DNA of 64,000 nucleotides from contig NZ_JALBGV010000011.1 in the NCBI RefSeq assembly GCF_023006505.1, positions 1-64,000 of the forward strand, read 5' to 3'. The notes beneath the pieces were generated by a model, which saw nothing but the letters and a program-made list of their open reading frames with translations, searched no databases and was not told where the DNA came from. Each line of letters starts with the position of its first letter. Position 1 is the stretch's first letter. Both the position numbers and the translations under genes were made by a program. The stretch is from Neorhizobium sp. SHOUNA12A. GTDB lineage: Bacteria; Pseudomonadota; Alphaproteobacteria; Rhizobiales; Rhizobiaceae. Shown here piece by piece: positions 32,829 through 40,952 of this stretch.

Positions 32829-33577
32829 AAAATGTGGCGGCGCAGCAAAAAAGGAGCTCGTAGCGGAATGTGAAGGGCACGAAGAGGCGCCCCTCCGGCG
32901 GCCCGCTGCCGCTCCTTGGGCTTATGATTTTCAAGGATTCACGGCATGTTGGAGCCAGGGCAATGCTGCACCGCAGCAGCACAAAAAAATCTTTTTGCAA
33001 TAGACCAAAACGGCTAATGCGTTTGTATCTGGATACCTCTTTACGTCGAGGCTGTCCCGTAATGTGGCGAAATAAAGGCAAATCTGCGACACAATCAAAC
33101 GAAAGGGACACCGGCTGCGCTGCTCAATCCGAGTCGCCGGACGAGTTCGAGAACGCTCCATGAAACTGCGCGTATTCGGGCATCAGAAATGGCCCCGATG
33201 AAGTGATCGCCCGACAAACTCCGCCCCGCCCGCTCCCGGTAGGAGTTCATTAACCTCTCCGCAAAGACGTGCGGGACGGCTCGGCGATCGCTGCCAAAAA
33301 CCACATAAGAGTGAGCGTCACCGCCACCGATCCAGGATCTTCCAAGGTCGGCACTCTTGTCAGAATGAGGGCTGTGACAAATTTCAGCCCGAATGTAGCG
33401 GTCTTTGATAGCGCGCTCCACCGACATTGGTCGCGTTTGTCTTTACGCCTTGGCAGGGGGCGAAATGGTCAAGTCTTGTTACTGGGAGGTCATTCGATAC
33501 GGCAGCGAACTGCCGCTAACCCGAAGCCCGGCAACTGTCGGCGGCTTGCAATTGTTTGAGAAAGCAGGGGCGAACAC
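32829..33577. other. Intergenic gap between exoH and exoW
   Basis: About 750 bp with no convincing gene. Short ORFs here (for example 33095-33427 on the minus strand) show no family motif. In S. meliloti exoT and exoI lie between exoW and exoH; here there is nothing resembling them. The region must hold the divergent promoters of exoH and exoW. The clearest signal is the palindrome at 32964-32978. Confidence 0.7.
32964..32978. promoter_or_regulatory. PhaR-like palindrome TGCTGC-N3-GCAGCA
   Basis: TGCTGCACCGCAGCA is a perfect six-base inverted repeat with a three-base spacer. It fits the CTGC-N3-4-GCAG motif described for PhaR/AniA carbon-flow regulators of alphaproteobacteria. It lies upstream of exoH on the minus strand and about 600 bp upstream of exoW. 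Binding is inference. Confidence 0.5.
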
Positions 33578-34546
33578 ATGGCGACGTTCACCGTAATTAT
33601 CCCATTTTTCCAGAAGGAAGCCGGCATTCTTCGCCGCGCACTGAAATCGATTTTCGATCAAACCTATCAGGACTTCGAGATCGTCATCGTCGACGACGAA
33701 TCACCCCTACCCGCTGACGTGGAGCTTCAAGGTATTGAAGATGCTTGGAAAACCCGCATCCGCGTGATTCGCCAGCAGAACGGCGGGCCAGGTGCCGCAC
33801 GCAATACCGGCCTCGACAACGTCCCGGCTTCGACCCGTTTCGCGGCGCTTCTCGATTCGGACGACGTCTGGCTGCCGGATCATCTGAAAAACGCCTTTGA
33901 GAGCATGACCGGCTTCGATACCGAGTGCTATTGGGCCTCGATGCAGGCGAGCGACGAGTTCTATTACCACTTCGGCATGGCCGAGCTCGAACAGGCGGAG
34001 GGCGGCACGCGGCTTTCCGAAAACCCGCTCCTGATCGAAATGCCGGATCTCGCGAGTGTCATGCTGAAGAACTGGAGTTTCCTGCATCTCTCCTGCATGG
34101 TCATCGCCCGGCCGGTCTTCGAGACGGTTCGCTTCGAACCCTCCCTGCGGCTGGCGGCTGAAGACGTGCTGTTCTTCGTCGACTGCATCCTGAAATCGAA
34201 GCGAACCCTGCTTTGCGACGAAGAGGGTGCGGCCCGCGGCATGGGCCTCAATATCTTCCACAGCATCGACAATCGCTCTCCGCAGTTCCTGCGACAGCAG
34301 TTCAACACCTGGGTGGCGCTCGATACGCTGGAGGAGCGCTTCCGCTCCCGCCCCAGCGACGTCGCCTCAATCGCATCCTACAAGAACACCGCCCGCCGGC
34401 AGGCGCTCTGGAGCCAGGCCGGACGAGTGAAACGCCGCCAGGCGCCGGACCTTGGCCTGCTCGCCCGCTGGGTCATGCGCGATCCCGCGCTGATCCGGGC
34501 GGCATTCGAACTCGGAGCCGGGAAACTCGGCCGCAGCGCACGCTAA
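33578..34546 (+). CDS. exoW: Succinoglycan glucosyltransferase ExoW
   Basis: A 322-residue GT2 enzyme (TVIIPFFQKEAGILRRALKSI, VIVDDESPLPADVE, NGGPGAARNTGLDN, LLDSDDVWLPDHL) with the ExoW-like middle part NWSFLHLSCMVI and NIFHSIDNRSPQFLRQQFNTW. In S. meliloti ExoW adds a late beta-1,3 glucose of the side chain. Length matches the family. Forty-four bases separate it from exoV. Confidence 0.88.
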   Translation: MATFTVIIPFFQKEAGILRRALKSIFDQTYQDFEIVIVDDESPLPADVELQGIEDAWKTRIRVIRQQNGGPGAARNTGLDNVPASTRFAALLDSDDVWLPDHLKNAFESMTGFDTECYWASMQASDEFYYHFGMAELEQAEGGTRLSENPLLIEMPDLASVMLKNWSFLHLSCMVIARPVFETVRFEPSLRLAAEDVLFFVDCILKSKRTLLCDEEGAARGMGLNIFHSIDNRSPQFLRQQFNTWVALDTLEERFRSRPSDVASIASYKNTARRQALWSQAGRVKRRQAPDLGLLARWVMRDPALIRAAFELGAGKLGRSAR

Positions 34547-34590
34547 ATGCTTGCGTTTCCTTTCAAATTCATCATCCCACGGAGGGCCGC

Positions 34591-35535
34591 ATGAAAGCGT
34601 ACTACTGGGAATCGCATCACGGCAATTTCGGCGACGATCTCAATCTCTGGCTCTGGGATGCGCTGCTACCCGGCTTTCGGGACGTCCATCCTGAAGTCCT
34701 GCTGGTCGGCGTCGGCACGGTCCTCAATCCGGTCCTGCTGCCTGTCGGCCAGAAGAAGCTGGTGATCGGCAGCGGCTACGGTTATGGCACGCCGCCTGAT
34801 GTCACCGACGCCGCGGAATGGGACGTGCGGACAGTCCGCGGTCCGATGACGGCCGCCAAGCTCGGCATTTCGACCGACAAGGCGATCACCGACCCGGCGG
34901 TCATGATCGCCGACATGCCGGAATTCCAGAACCTGCCGAAAATCCACAGGAAAACCTTCATTCCCCATTGGGAATCGGCCGAATTCGGCATGTGGAACGC
35001 CGTCTGCGAGCCCGTCGGCCTCACCTATCTCGATCCGCGCGGGGAAGCGAAGTCGGTCATCCGCCATATCGCCCAGTCGGAACTGATCATTGCCGAATCC
35101 ATGCATGGTGCGATCCTGGCGGATGCGTTCCGGGTTCCCTGGGTGGCCGTCAGCAGCTCCCGTTCCATCAACAATTTCAAATGGAATGACTGGGCCAAAT
35201 CTGTCGGGACAACATACGAACCTCGCTACGTGCCGGTCTCCACCCGAGCCGAAGCTGTAGCCAAACGCTCGCGTTTCTGGGGCATCAGCTTCGACGGTCA
35301 GGAGCAGCCAAGTCAGGCCGCATACGACACTCATGGCGGCGAAGTCATGACCCACCCGGCGCCGTCACAAAGCGGCCTTCGCGGGATGGCGAAACAGTTC
35401 CTCGCAGCCCCATCCGTGCTGGCGCTCTGGCAGGCAAGCCGCGCTGAACCGCGGCTCAGCCCCGTCGAGGTTCTGGAGGAGCGCAAGGAGAAATTCCGGG
35501 CGATGCTGGAAGGGATCCGCCGCGACTATTTCTGA
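34591..35535 (+). CDS. exoV: Succinoglycan ketal pyruvyltransferase ExoV
   Basis: A 314-residue polysaccharide pyruvyl transferase (YYWESHHGNFGDDLNLWLWD, VLLVGVGTVLN, TVRGPMTAAKLG, AESMHGAILADAFRVPW). ExoV puts the 4,6-pyruvyl ketal on the terminal glucose, which is needed for polymerisation and adds negative charge. GGAGGG at 34581-34586 supports the ATG at 34591; a longer ORF from 34213 is out of frame with exoW and was rejected. The last 10 bp overlap the converging exoU. Confidence 0.9.
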   Translation: MKAYYWESHHGNFGDDLNLWLWDALLPGFRDVHPEVLLVGVGTVLNPVLLPVGQKKLVIGSGYGYGTPPDVTDAAEWDVRTVRGPMTAAKLGISTDKAITDPAVMIADMPEFQNLPKIHRKTFIPHWESAEFGMWNAVCEPVGLTYLDPRGEAKSVIRHIAQSELIIAESMHGAILADAFRVPWVAVSSSRSINNFKWNDWAKSVGTTYEPRYVPVSTRAEAVAKRSRFWGISFDGQEQPSQAAYDTHGGEVMTHPAPSQSGLRGMAKQFLAAPSVLALWQASRAEPRLSPVEVLEERKEKFRAMLEGIRRDYF

Positions 35536-36530
35536 GCGGCGGGTATGCCGGGCAGAAGATAGCGCATGCCGACCGGCTGTGCCTGCGGTTTGGACGACCT
35601 GGCGCGCAGGAGATCGAGCTTGTCGAGGAATATGCCGGTCGCCACGGCCGGCAGGACCTGCGGGTGGGAGAGCAAGTGCCGGATGGCCGCACCGTTCCCC
35701 GCCTGCGACTTGATGTCGAGGAAGGCACGCAGTTCGTAGCGGTCGCGCGTATGGTCGCGATGCCGGACGATCACCGCCCGCTCCTCCTCGCTGAGCGCCG
35801 GATCGGCAAGGAGCGCGTCGTCCGCCTCGTAGAATTTGCGCAGGTCGTCGGTGCGATGCCGGCCGCTCAGCGAATCCTGGCGCACGATGGCGCCGTAGCC
35901 GCAATGCTCGATCACCTTGTAGCGCGCGCCCTTGGCGAGCGCCCGGGCGTAGAAGTCGTAATCCTCGCCGAACCGCATGTTTTCGTCGTAGCGAAGACCA
36001 TGGGCGTCGAGAAACGCCCGGCTCATCACCGGCTTCAGGAAACCGGTCTCGCCGCGCTTGACCCCGCGCTTGGAAATATTGCCTTCCACGAATTCAGTCA
36101 GCGACATGCTCCGCGCCCGCGTCTCGAACCTTTCCGGGCGAATGAATTCGCTTGGCTCGTAGATGAAGGCGATATTGTCGGCAATCAGGTCCCAGCCGTC
36201 CTCCGCCAGCATCGGCGCAAACCGGCCCGGAAAAAAGAAGTCGTCGGCATCGAGAATACCGATCAGCGGCGCCGCCGATATGGCAATGGCATGATTGCGG
36301 GCAGCAGAGGGTCCGCGATTCTGATCGAACGAGACAACCGTCAGCCGTCCTGACCTATCATCCGATCTGCGCGCGACATCCGCGGTCTCGTCGGTGGAGC
36401 CGTCGTCGACCACCACGACTTCGCTGACATGCGCCTCGTTCAAGGCGGATTGAATCGCGATTCCAATGGTTTCAGCGGCGTTTTTGGCCGCGATGATGAC
36501 GCAGATCGTCTGGGAAGCGTGTTCAACCAT
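35526..36530 (-). CDS. exoU: Succinoglycan glucosyltransferase ExoU
   Basis: A 334-residue GT2 enzyme (TICVIIAAKNAAETIGIAIQSAL, VVDDGSTDET, NRGPSAARNHAIAIS, ILDADDFFFPG). In S. meliloti ExoU adds the sixth sugar, a beta-1,6 glucose. GGAGAGG just before the ATG at 36530 favours this start over 36542. Its 3' end overlaps that of exoV. Confidence 0.87.
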   Translation of the reverse strand: MVEHASQTICVIIAAKNAAETIGIAIQSALNEAHVSEVVVVDDGSTDETADVARRSDDRSGRLTVVSFDQNRGPSAARNHAIAISAAPLIGILDADDFFFPGRFAPMLAEDGWDLIADNIAFIYEPSEFIRPERFETRARSMSLTEFVEGNISKRGVKRGETGFLKPVMSRAFLDAHGLRYDENMRFGEDYDFYARALAKGARYKVIEHCGYGAIVRQDSLSGRHRTDDLRKFYEADDALLADPALSEEERAVIVRHRDHTRDRYELRAFLDIKSQAGNGAAIRHLLSHPQVLPAVATGIFLDKLDLLRARSSKPQAQPVGMRYLLPGIPAAQK

Positions 36531-36617
36531 AGCCCTCTCCATGTTGCATCCGTCCGCAACTATGGGCTCAGGAAAATGGCCCTCGTGTGAAACTGGCGGA
36601 AAAAAGCGTCAGAACGG

Positions 36618-36914
36618 TCAGGTATCGCCGGCAGGAAGGTTCGGGGCGGCATCGGCACGCAATCCGTCGCGCCGGCTGCCATCCTTGGAGCTTTTGGCAG
36701 CCGCGGCAGCATCCGAAGTCGCTCCCGTCTCCCGTATCTGCTTTTCACGGCGAACGAGGTAAAGGACAGCAGCGAAATATCCGGCCTGGATCAGGACTGC
36801 ACAGATCAGCGTCTGTATAACTGCCGTATAGAACGACCCGGTGATAAGATACGCAGCCACCGCGAACACGATCAGAGTCACTGTCATGCTGATAAAGACG
36901 CGTGGCGCGTACAT
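36618..36914 (-). CDS. exoX: ExoX, small inner-membrane repressor of succinoglycan synthesis
   Basis: A 98-residue protein with two N-terminal hydrophobic segments (VFISMTVTLIVFAVAAYLI, then AVIQTLICAVLIQAGYFAAVLYLV) and a charged tail. Size, topology and position between exoU and exoY match ExoX, which lowers succinoglycan synthesis post-translationally through ExoY. GGGAGGAACG lies before the ATG at 36914; upstream ORF extension to 37115 is intergenic. It is divergent from exoY. Confidence 0.87.
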   Translation of the reverse strand: MYAPRVFISMTVTLIVFAVAAYLITGSFYTAVIQTLICAVLIQAGYFAAVLYLVRREKQIRETGATSDAAAAAKSSKDGSRRDGLRADAAPNLPAGDT

Positions 36915-37248
36915 GATCGTTCCTCCCGAACGTGGCTGTTCAGTTCGTGGTTTTTCAGGCTCCTCTCCCGATAAGACAACCATATGAGTCTGCAGGAGAG
37001 GATTCAAGTTTTCCGATCTCGATAATGCCAGACTATTGGTGAAACTTTCGTAAGGTCCATGAGGTTCCGAACAAATACTGCGGGCAGCAGGCCCATCTCT
37101 ATCACAGCGCCACAAGCACTGCGCCTCTCTTTTGCCACATTTATGCCCGGATTCGCCGCTGTTGGAACGAACTCGCCAACCGCAGCTCTCAATTCCCCTC
37201 GAACCCGATCAACTTTTGTTACAAAGCTAACTCGAAACCGACAGGCGT

Positions 37249-37281
37249 TGTTGCGCCGCAGCATTGTATTGCGGCGCAGCA
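37249..37281. promoter_or_regulatory. Paired PhaR-like motifs in the exoX-exoY region
   Basis: TGTTGC-GCC-GCAGCA (37249-37263) and TATTGC-GGC-GCAGCA (37267-37281) have centres 18 bp apart. Both share the TGC-N3-GCAGCA core seen at 32964-32978. The two also form a larger inverted repeat, TGCGCCGCA/TGCGGCGCA (37252-37260 with 37270-37278). Confidence 0.5.
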
Positions 37282-37540
37282 GGAGTGGGCCTTTGGTCCC
37301 AGACGCAAGCTACTTTGGTCCCCGTCCCCAAGCAGCTGGGCGATCTATGACTAGGCGGCCGACAGGAGAGAATGCCGGGATAAGTTTGAACCAGGTCGGG
37401 AATATTAGCCACTAGACCGCTTTTACACGCCCAGTACAGTATTGACTGCGCTTCCGGCGTATATCTCCCAAGTTGTTCCCGCCCAATCGCGGGTTGGAAA
37501 CCGCGCCCCGACTCCGGCGGGATGCGGTTGACGGAAAAGT

Positions 37541-37554
37541 TTGATCTTCATCAA
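37541..37554. promoter_or_regulatory. FNR/FixK-type box upstream of exoY
   Basis: TTGATCTTCATCAA matches the anaerobox TTGAT-N4-ATCAA exactly and is centred about 96 bp before the exoY start codon. It implies control by a FixK/FnrN-type regulator responding to low oxygen. No start of transcription was mapped, so activation or repression cannot be told. Confidence 0.7.
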
Positions 37555-37643
37555 ATTGCGAACACAGACTTATTATCACATTAACGCTCAATGACGCGCC
37601 GTAATGGCACCGACTATCGCAAAACATAAGTGGAGTTCACTCT

Positions 37644-38324
37644 ATGAAGTCAGCGACACGTTCGGCAGGTTCGCCGTTCTCAACGTCAGACCAAGCCCGC
37701 ATGACTCTCCCAACTGGGGGCTTGGCAAAACGAAGTTTCGATATCACCGCCGCCGCCCTGGCCCTCATCCTGTTCAGTCCCATCTTCCTGATGATCGCGG
37801 CGTTGGTAAAGTTCTCCGACAATGGCCCCATTTTTTATGGACATCGCCGGATCGGCCACAACGGTCGTACCTTCAAATGCCTCAAGTTCCGCACGATGGC
37901 CGTGAATGGCGATGAAGTCCTGCGAAACTATCTGAAAGCCAATCCGCAAGCGGCGGAGGAATGGCGAGCGACGCGCAAACTCAAGTTCGATCCCCGGGTG
38001 ACGGTTGTCGGCACTGTGCTGCGTAAGCTTAGCCTCGACGAACTTCCGCAGCTTCTCAACATCCTGCGTGGCGAAATGAGCGTGGTCGGTCCTCGCCCCG
38101 TGGTCGACGAGGAACTGAACCTCTATGACAGCTTTGCGGCTTTCTACCTGAGCACGCGCCCGGGCCTCACCGGTCTGTGGCAGATCAGCGGTCGCAATGA
38201 CGTTTCCTATGATACCCGCATCGCGTTCGACACCCAATACGTCCAGAACTGGTCGCTGATCGGCGACGTCGCAATCATTGTGAAAACGATTCCCGCCGTC
38301 TGCATGGCGCGCGGCAGTTACTGA
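37644..38324 (+). CDS. exoY: Undecaprenyl-phosphate galactose phosphotransferase ExoY
   Basis: A 226-residue polyprenyl-phosphate sugar-1-phosphate transferase. One N-terminal membrane helix (DITAAALALILFSPIFLMIAALVKF) precedes the catalytic part (IGHNGRTFKCLKFRTM, LRKLSLDELPQLLNILRGEMSVVGPRP, RPGLTGLWQISGR). ExoY starts succinoglycan by putting galactose-1-phosphate on the lipid carrier. TGGAG at 37631-37635 supports the ATG. ExoX is the presumed antagonist. Confidence 0.92.
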   Translation: MKSATRSAGSPFSTSDQARMTLPTGGLAKRSFDITAAALALILFSPIFLMIAALVKFSDNGPIFYGHRRIGHNGRTFKCLKFRTMAVNGDEVLRNYLKANPQAAEEWRATRKLKFDPRVTVVGTVLRKLSLDELPQLLNILRGEMSVVGPRPVVDEELNLYDSFAAFYLSTRPGLTGLWQISGRNDVSYDTRIAFDTQYVQNWSLIGDVAIIVKTIPAVCMARGSY

Positions 38325-38425
38325 TAGTCCATCCTCTCTGCTGAGGCGCCGGACCGCTTGACGGGATCGGCAAATCTGGCGGCTTCGAGCGCGGACTGGT
38401 TCCGCGCCTTTTGAAGGAAAAATCC

Positions 38426-39682
38426 ATGCAGACACAAACCGCCTCCGCGAGGAGCTTGCGTGCGTTATGTTTTCTGGCCGGTGCGATCACAGTCGCTCTG
38501 GCCGGGAACGCGACTGCGGGAGAGACCGGTTATCGCCTCGGGGTGATGGACAAGCTTCGCGTCCGCGTCGCCGAGTGGCAGCCGGCCGACGGCACGATCC
38601 GCAACTGGGATGCGGTGAGCGGCGACTATACCATCGGGCCGACCGGATCGCTCTCGCTCCCCTTCATCGGCGACCTCCCGGCTGCCGGCAAGACGGCCGG
38701 GGAAGTCGCAAAAACCATCGGCGAGGAATTGCGCGGCAAATTCGCGTTGCGCAACCTGCCGTCGGCTTCCGTGGAAATCGCCCAGTTCCGGCCGGTTTTC
38801 CTGGCTGGCGACGTGCATACGCCGGGCGAATATCCCTATACCCCCAACCTGACCGTGCTGAAGGCCATCAGCCTCGCCGGCGGTCTTCTCCGGTCTGATT
38901 CGGGCCAGCGTTTCGCCCGCGACTTCATCAATGCCCGCGGCGACGCCTCGGTCTACGATTCCCAACGCGGCCGGCTTCTCGCCCGCCGCGCCCGGCTGTT
39001 GGCGGAAGTCGCCGGTGCTACCGAATTGAAAGTCCCGCCGGAACTCAAGGACGTCGGCAATGCCGAAAAGCTGATCGCCAGCGAAGTCTCGCTGATGAAA
39101 TCGCGGCGAGAACGCTACGAGCTTCAGTTGAAGGCTCTCACCGACCTGCGGACGCTGCTCGAAAACGAGGTCCAGTCTCTCAGCCAGAAGACCGACACCC
39201 AGAAGCGGCAGCTGCAGCTCGTCAGCGAGGACCGGGAAAAAATGGCGAAGCTGACCGAACAGGGACTGGCGACCTCCAGCCGCCGCATCACCGCCGAGGA
39301 AAGGGCCGCGACCATCGAAGCGAACCTCCTTGATATCGACACGTCAATACTTCGCGCCAAGCAGGATATCAACAAGGCGAACCAGGACGAGATCAACCTG
39401 CGCAACGACTGGGAAGCCCAGCGCGCCCAGGAGCTGCAGAACACCGAAGCCGAACTCGAAAAGCTCGGATTGCAGCTCGGAACCAGCCGCGAGCTGATGT
39501 CGGAAGCCGTGGCTCAATCGGCCGAGGCGCTGAAATTCGACCCTTCGGGCAAGTCCGCCACCATCAAATACACCGTGGTGCGGGACGAGGGCCAGGGGCC
39601 GAAAGAGGTCGCCGTCGGCGAAAACGACAAGCTTCTGCCCGGCGATGTTGTCAAGGTCGCTGCTGAACTCCTGATGCAATGA
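38426..39682 (+). CDS. exoF: Polysaccharide export protein ExoF
   Basis: A 418-residue periplasmic export protein. A signal peptide (ALCFLAGAITVALAGNATAG) is followed by a polysaccharide-export domain (YRLGVMDKLRVRVAEW, YTIGPTGSLSLPFIGDLPAAGKTAGEVAKTI), an SLBB-like repeat (VFLAGDVHTPGEYPYTPNLTVLKAISLAGGL) and a long coiled coil (residues about 190-370). In S. meliloti ExoF is needed with ExoY for the first sugar step. AAGGAAA precedes the ATG at 38426; a TTG at 38411 is less likely. Confidence 0.9.
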   Translation: MQTQTASARSLRALCFLAGAITVALAGNATAGETGYRLGVMDKLRVRVAEWQPADGTIRNWDAVSGDYTIGPTGSLSLPFIGDLPAAGKTAGEVAKTIGEELRGKFALRNLPSASVEIAQFRPVFLAGDVHTPGEYPYTPNLTVLKAISLAGGLLRSDSGQRFARDFINARGDASVYDSQRGRLLARRARLLAEVAGATELKVPPELKDVGNAEKLIASEVSLMKSRRERYELQLKALTDLRTLLENEVQSLSQKTDTQKRQLQLVSEDREKMAKLTEQGLATSSRRITAEERAATIEANLLDIDTSILRAKQDINKANQDEINLRNDWEAQRAQELQNTEAELEKLGLQLGTSRELMSEAVAQSAEALKFDPSGKSATIKYTVVRDEGQGPKEVAVGENDKLLPGDVVKVAAELLMQ

Positions 39683-39689
39683 GGATCGC

Positions 39690-40952
39690 ATGAGGATTGC
39701 GAAATCTGCGCTGATCGACCCGGCTCGCAATGAAGTCTACGGCGTGGCTGCGGTCGCGCTGTCCTTCTTCGTGTTCGCCTATTCGAGCCGGTTCGGGCAG
39801 ATTTCGATCCTCGCCTATTATGGCCTCTGGTTCCTGCTGGTAGTTGCCGACTATCGGCAGGCTCTCGGTAATTATCTGAAATATCTTTGGATATTCGGAT
39901 TTGCGCTGTTCTGCTTCGTCTCCGCCTTCTGGTCGCCCGCCTTCGGCATCTCGCTGCGAACCGCGATACAATACCTGACGCATGTCGTCTGTGCGCTGAT
40001 CGCCATGCGCACGATCAGCGTGCTGACATTGACCCGCGGTGCGATCCTGGGCACGGCGATCGTGCTCGTCTTCTCCATCCTGTTCGGAACCTACCTCTAC
40101 GACGCCATTGACGGCAGTTATAGTTTCGTCGGAGCCTTCTCCTCGAAGAACCAGCTCGGTTTCTACGCTTCGCTCGGCCTTTTCTTCGCCGCGTCCTATC
40201 TGCTCATCTGGCGGCAGAAAGGCCCCTGGTTGATGGCGTCGGGCGGCGTCGGCCTGCTCAGCGCCTATTGCCTTCTCGCCTCGCAGTCGGCGACCTCTGC
40301 CATTACGACCGCCGGCGTCTTGGCGCTCTGCGCCGGTTATATGCCGGTCGCACAGCTTTCCCCCAATCACCGCAAGCTGCTGGTCTCCGGGCTGGTGGTG
40401 GTCGGCGTGGTCGCGATCATCGGAGCGCTGCAGATGGGCGCTGTCGATGCCGTTCTCGGCATCTTTGGCAAGGATTCGACGCTGACGGGACGGACCTATC
40501 TCTGGCAGCAGGGAATCGAGGCGATCCGCGACAACCCGATTCTCGGCACCGGTTATCAGGGTTACTGGGTTCCCGGCTTCGCCGATGCCGAGAGGCTATG
40601 GGATGATTTCTTCATCACGGCCCGTAGCGGCTTTCATTTCCACAACACGTTCATCGAAGTCACCGTCGAGACCGGCCTGATCGGGCTCGCCCTATTGTGC
40701 ATGATCATGTTGATAAACGTCTTCGGCCATCTGAGCGCGATGCTGAGCCACAATCGCGATCCCGCGTCGACGCTGTTATGCGCGCTGAGTGTTCTGTTGC
40801 TGATCAGGGCCTTCGTCGAAGTCGACGTACTTTTCCCCTACCAGATCGGTTCATTCCTGATGTTCTACGCGGCCGGCCGGTTGACCCTTCGCCAGAAGTC
40901 CACCGTGTTGACCTCTCATCCCGTTGGAGGCTGGCGGACCGTTACCGCTTGA
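39690..40952 (+). CDS. exoQ: Succinoglycan polymerase ExoQ, Wzy-like
   Basis: A 420-residue membrane protein with roughly ten to twelve hydrophobic segments and a Wzy/O-antigen-ligase core (TLTGRTYLWQQGIEAIRDNPILGTGYQGYW, then FHFHNTFIEVTVETGLIG). ExoQ polymerises octasaccharide units together with ExoP and ExoT. GAGGATCGC lies before the ATG at 39690, 7 bp after exoF. The end overlaps the converging oxidoreductase gene by 11 bp. Confidence 0.9.
   Translation: MRIAKSALIDPARNEVYGVAAVALSFFVFAYSSRFGQISILAYYGLWFLLVVADYRQALGNYLKYLWIFGFALFCFVSAFWSPAFGISLRTAIQYLTHVVCALIAMRTISVLTLTRGAILGTAIVLVFSILFGTYLYDAIDGSYSFVGAFSSKNQLGFYASLGLFFAASYLLIWRQKGPWLMASGGVGLLSAYCLLASQSATSAITTAGVLALCAGYMPVAQLSPNHRKLLVSGLVVVGVVAIIGALQMGAVDAVLGIFGKDSTLTGRTYLWQQGIEAIRDNPILGTGYQGYWVPGFADAERLWDDFFITARSGFHFHNTFIEVTVETGLIGLALLCMIMLINVFGHLSAMLSHNRDPASTLLCALSVLLLIRAFVEVDVLFPYQIGSFLMFYAAGRLTLRQKSTVLTSHPVGGWRTVTA

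Larger units (their letters stand above)
36915..37643. other. Divergent exoX-exoY regulatory region
   Basis: About 730 bp without a supportable gene, unusually long for a two-way promoter. It holds paired PhaR-like motifs (37249-37281) and an FNR/FixK-type box (37541-37554). The length and motif content suggest several inputs to exoY, the first committed step of succinoglycan synthesis. Confidence 0.7.

Noticed and set aside
33095-33427. A 110-codon minus-strand frame in the exoH-exoW gap
   Set aside because: No recognised motif, no ribosome site and no similarity I could see to ExoT, ExoI or a transposase. Left as noncoding.
33405-33596. A short plus-strand frame whose MVKSCYWE recalls the ExoV start MKAYYWE
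   Set aside because: The similarity stops after a few residues, and the frame runs into exoW in another phase. Judged coincidental.
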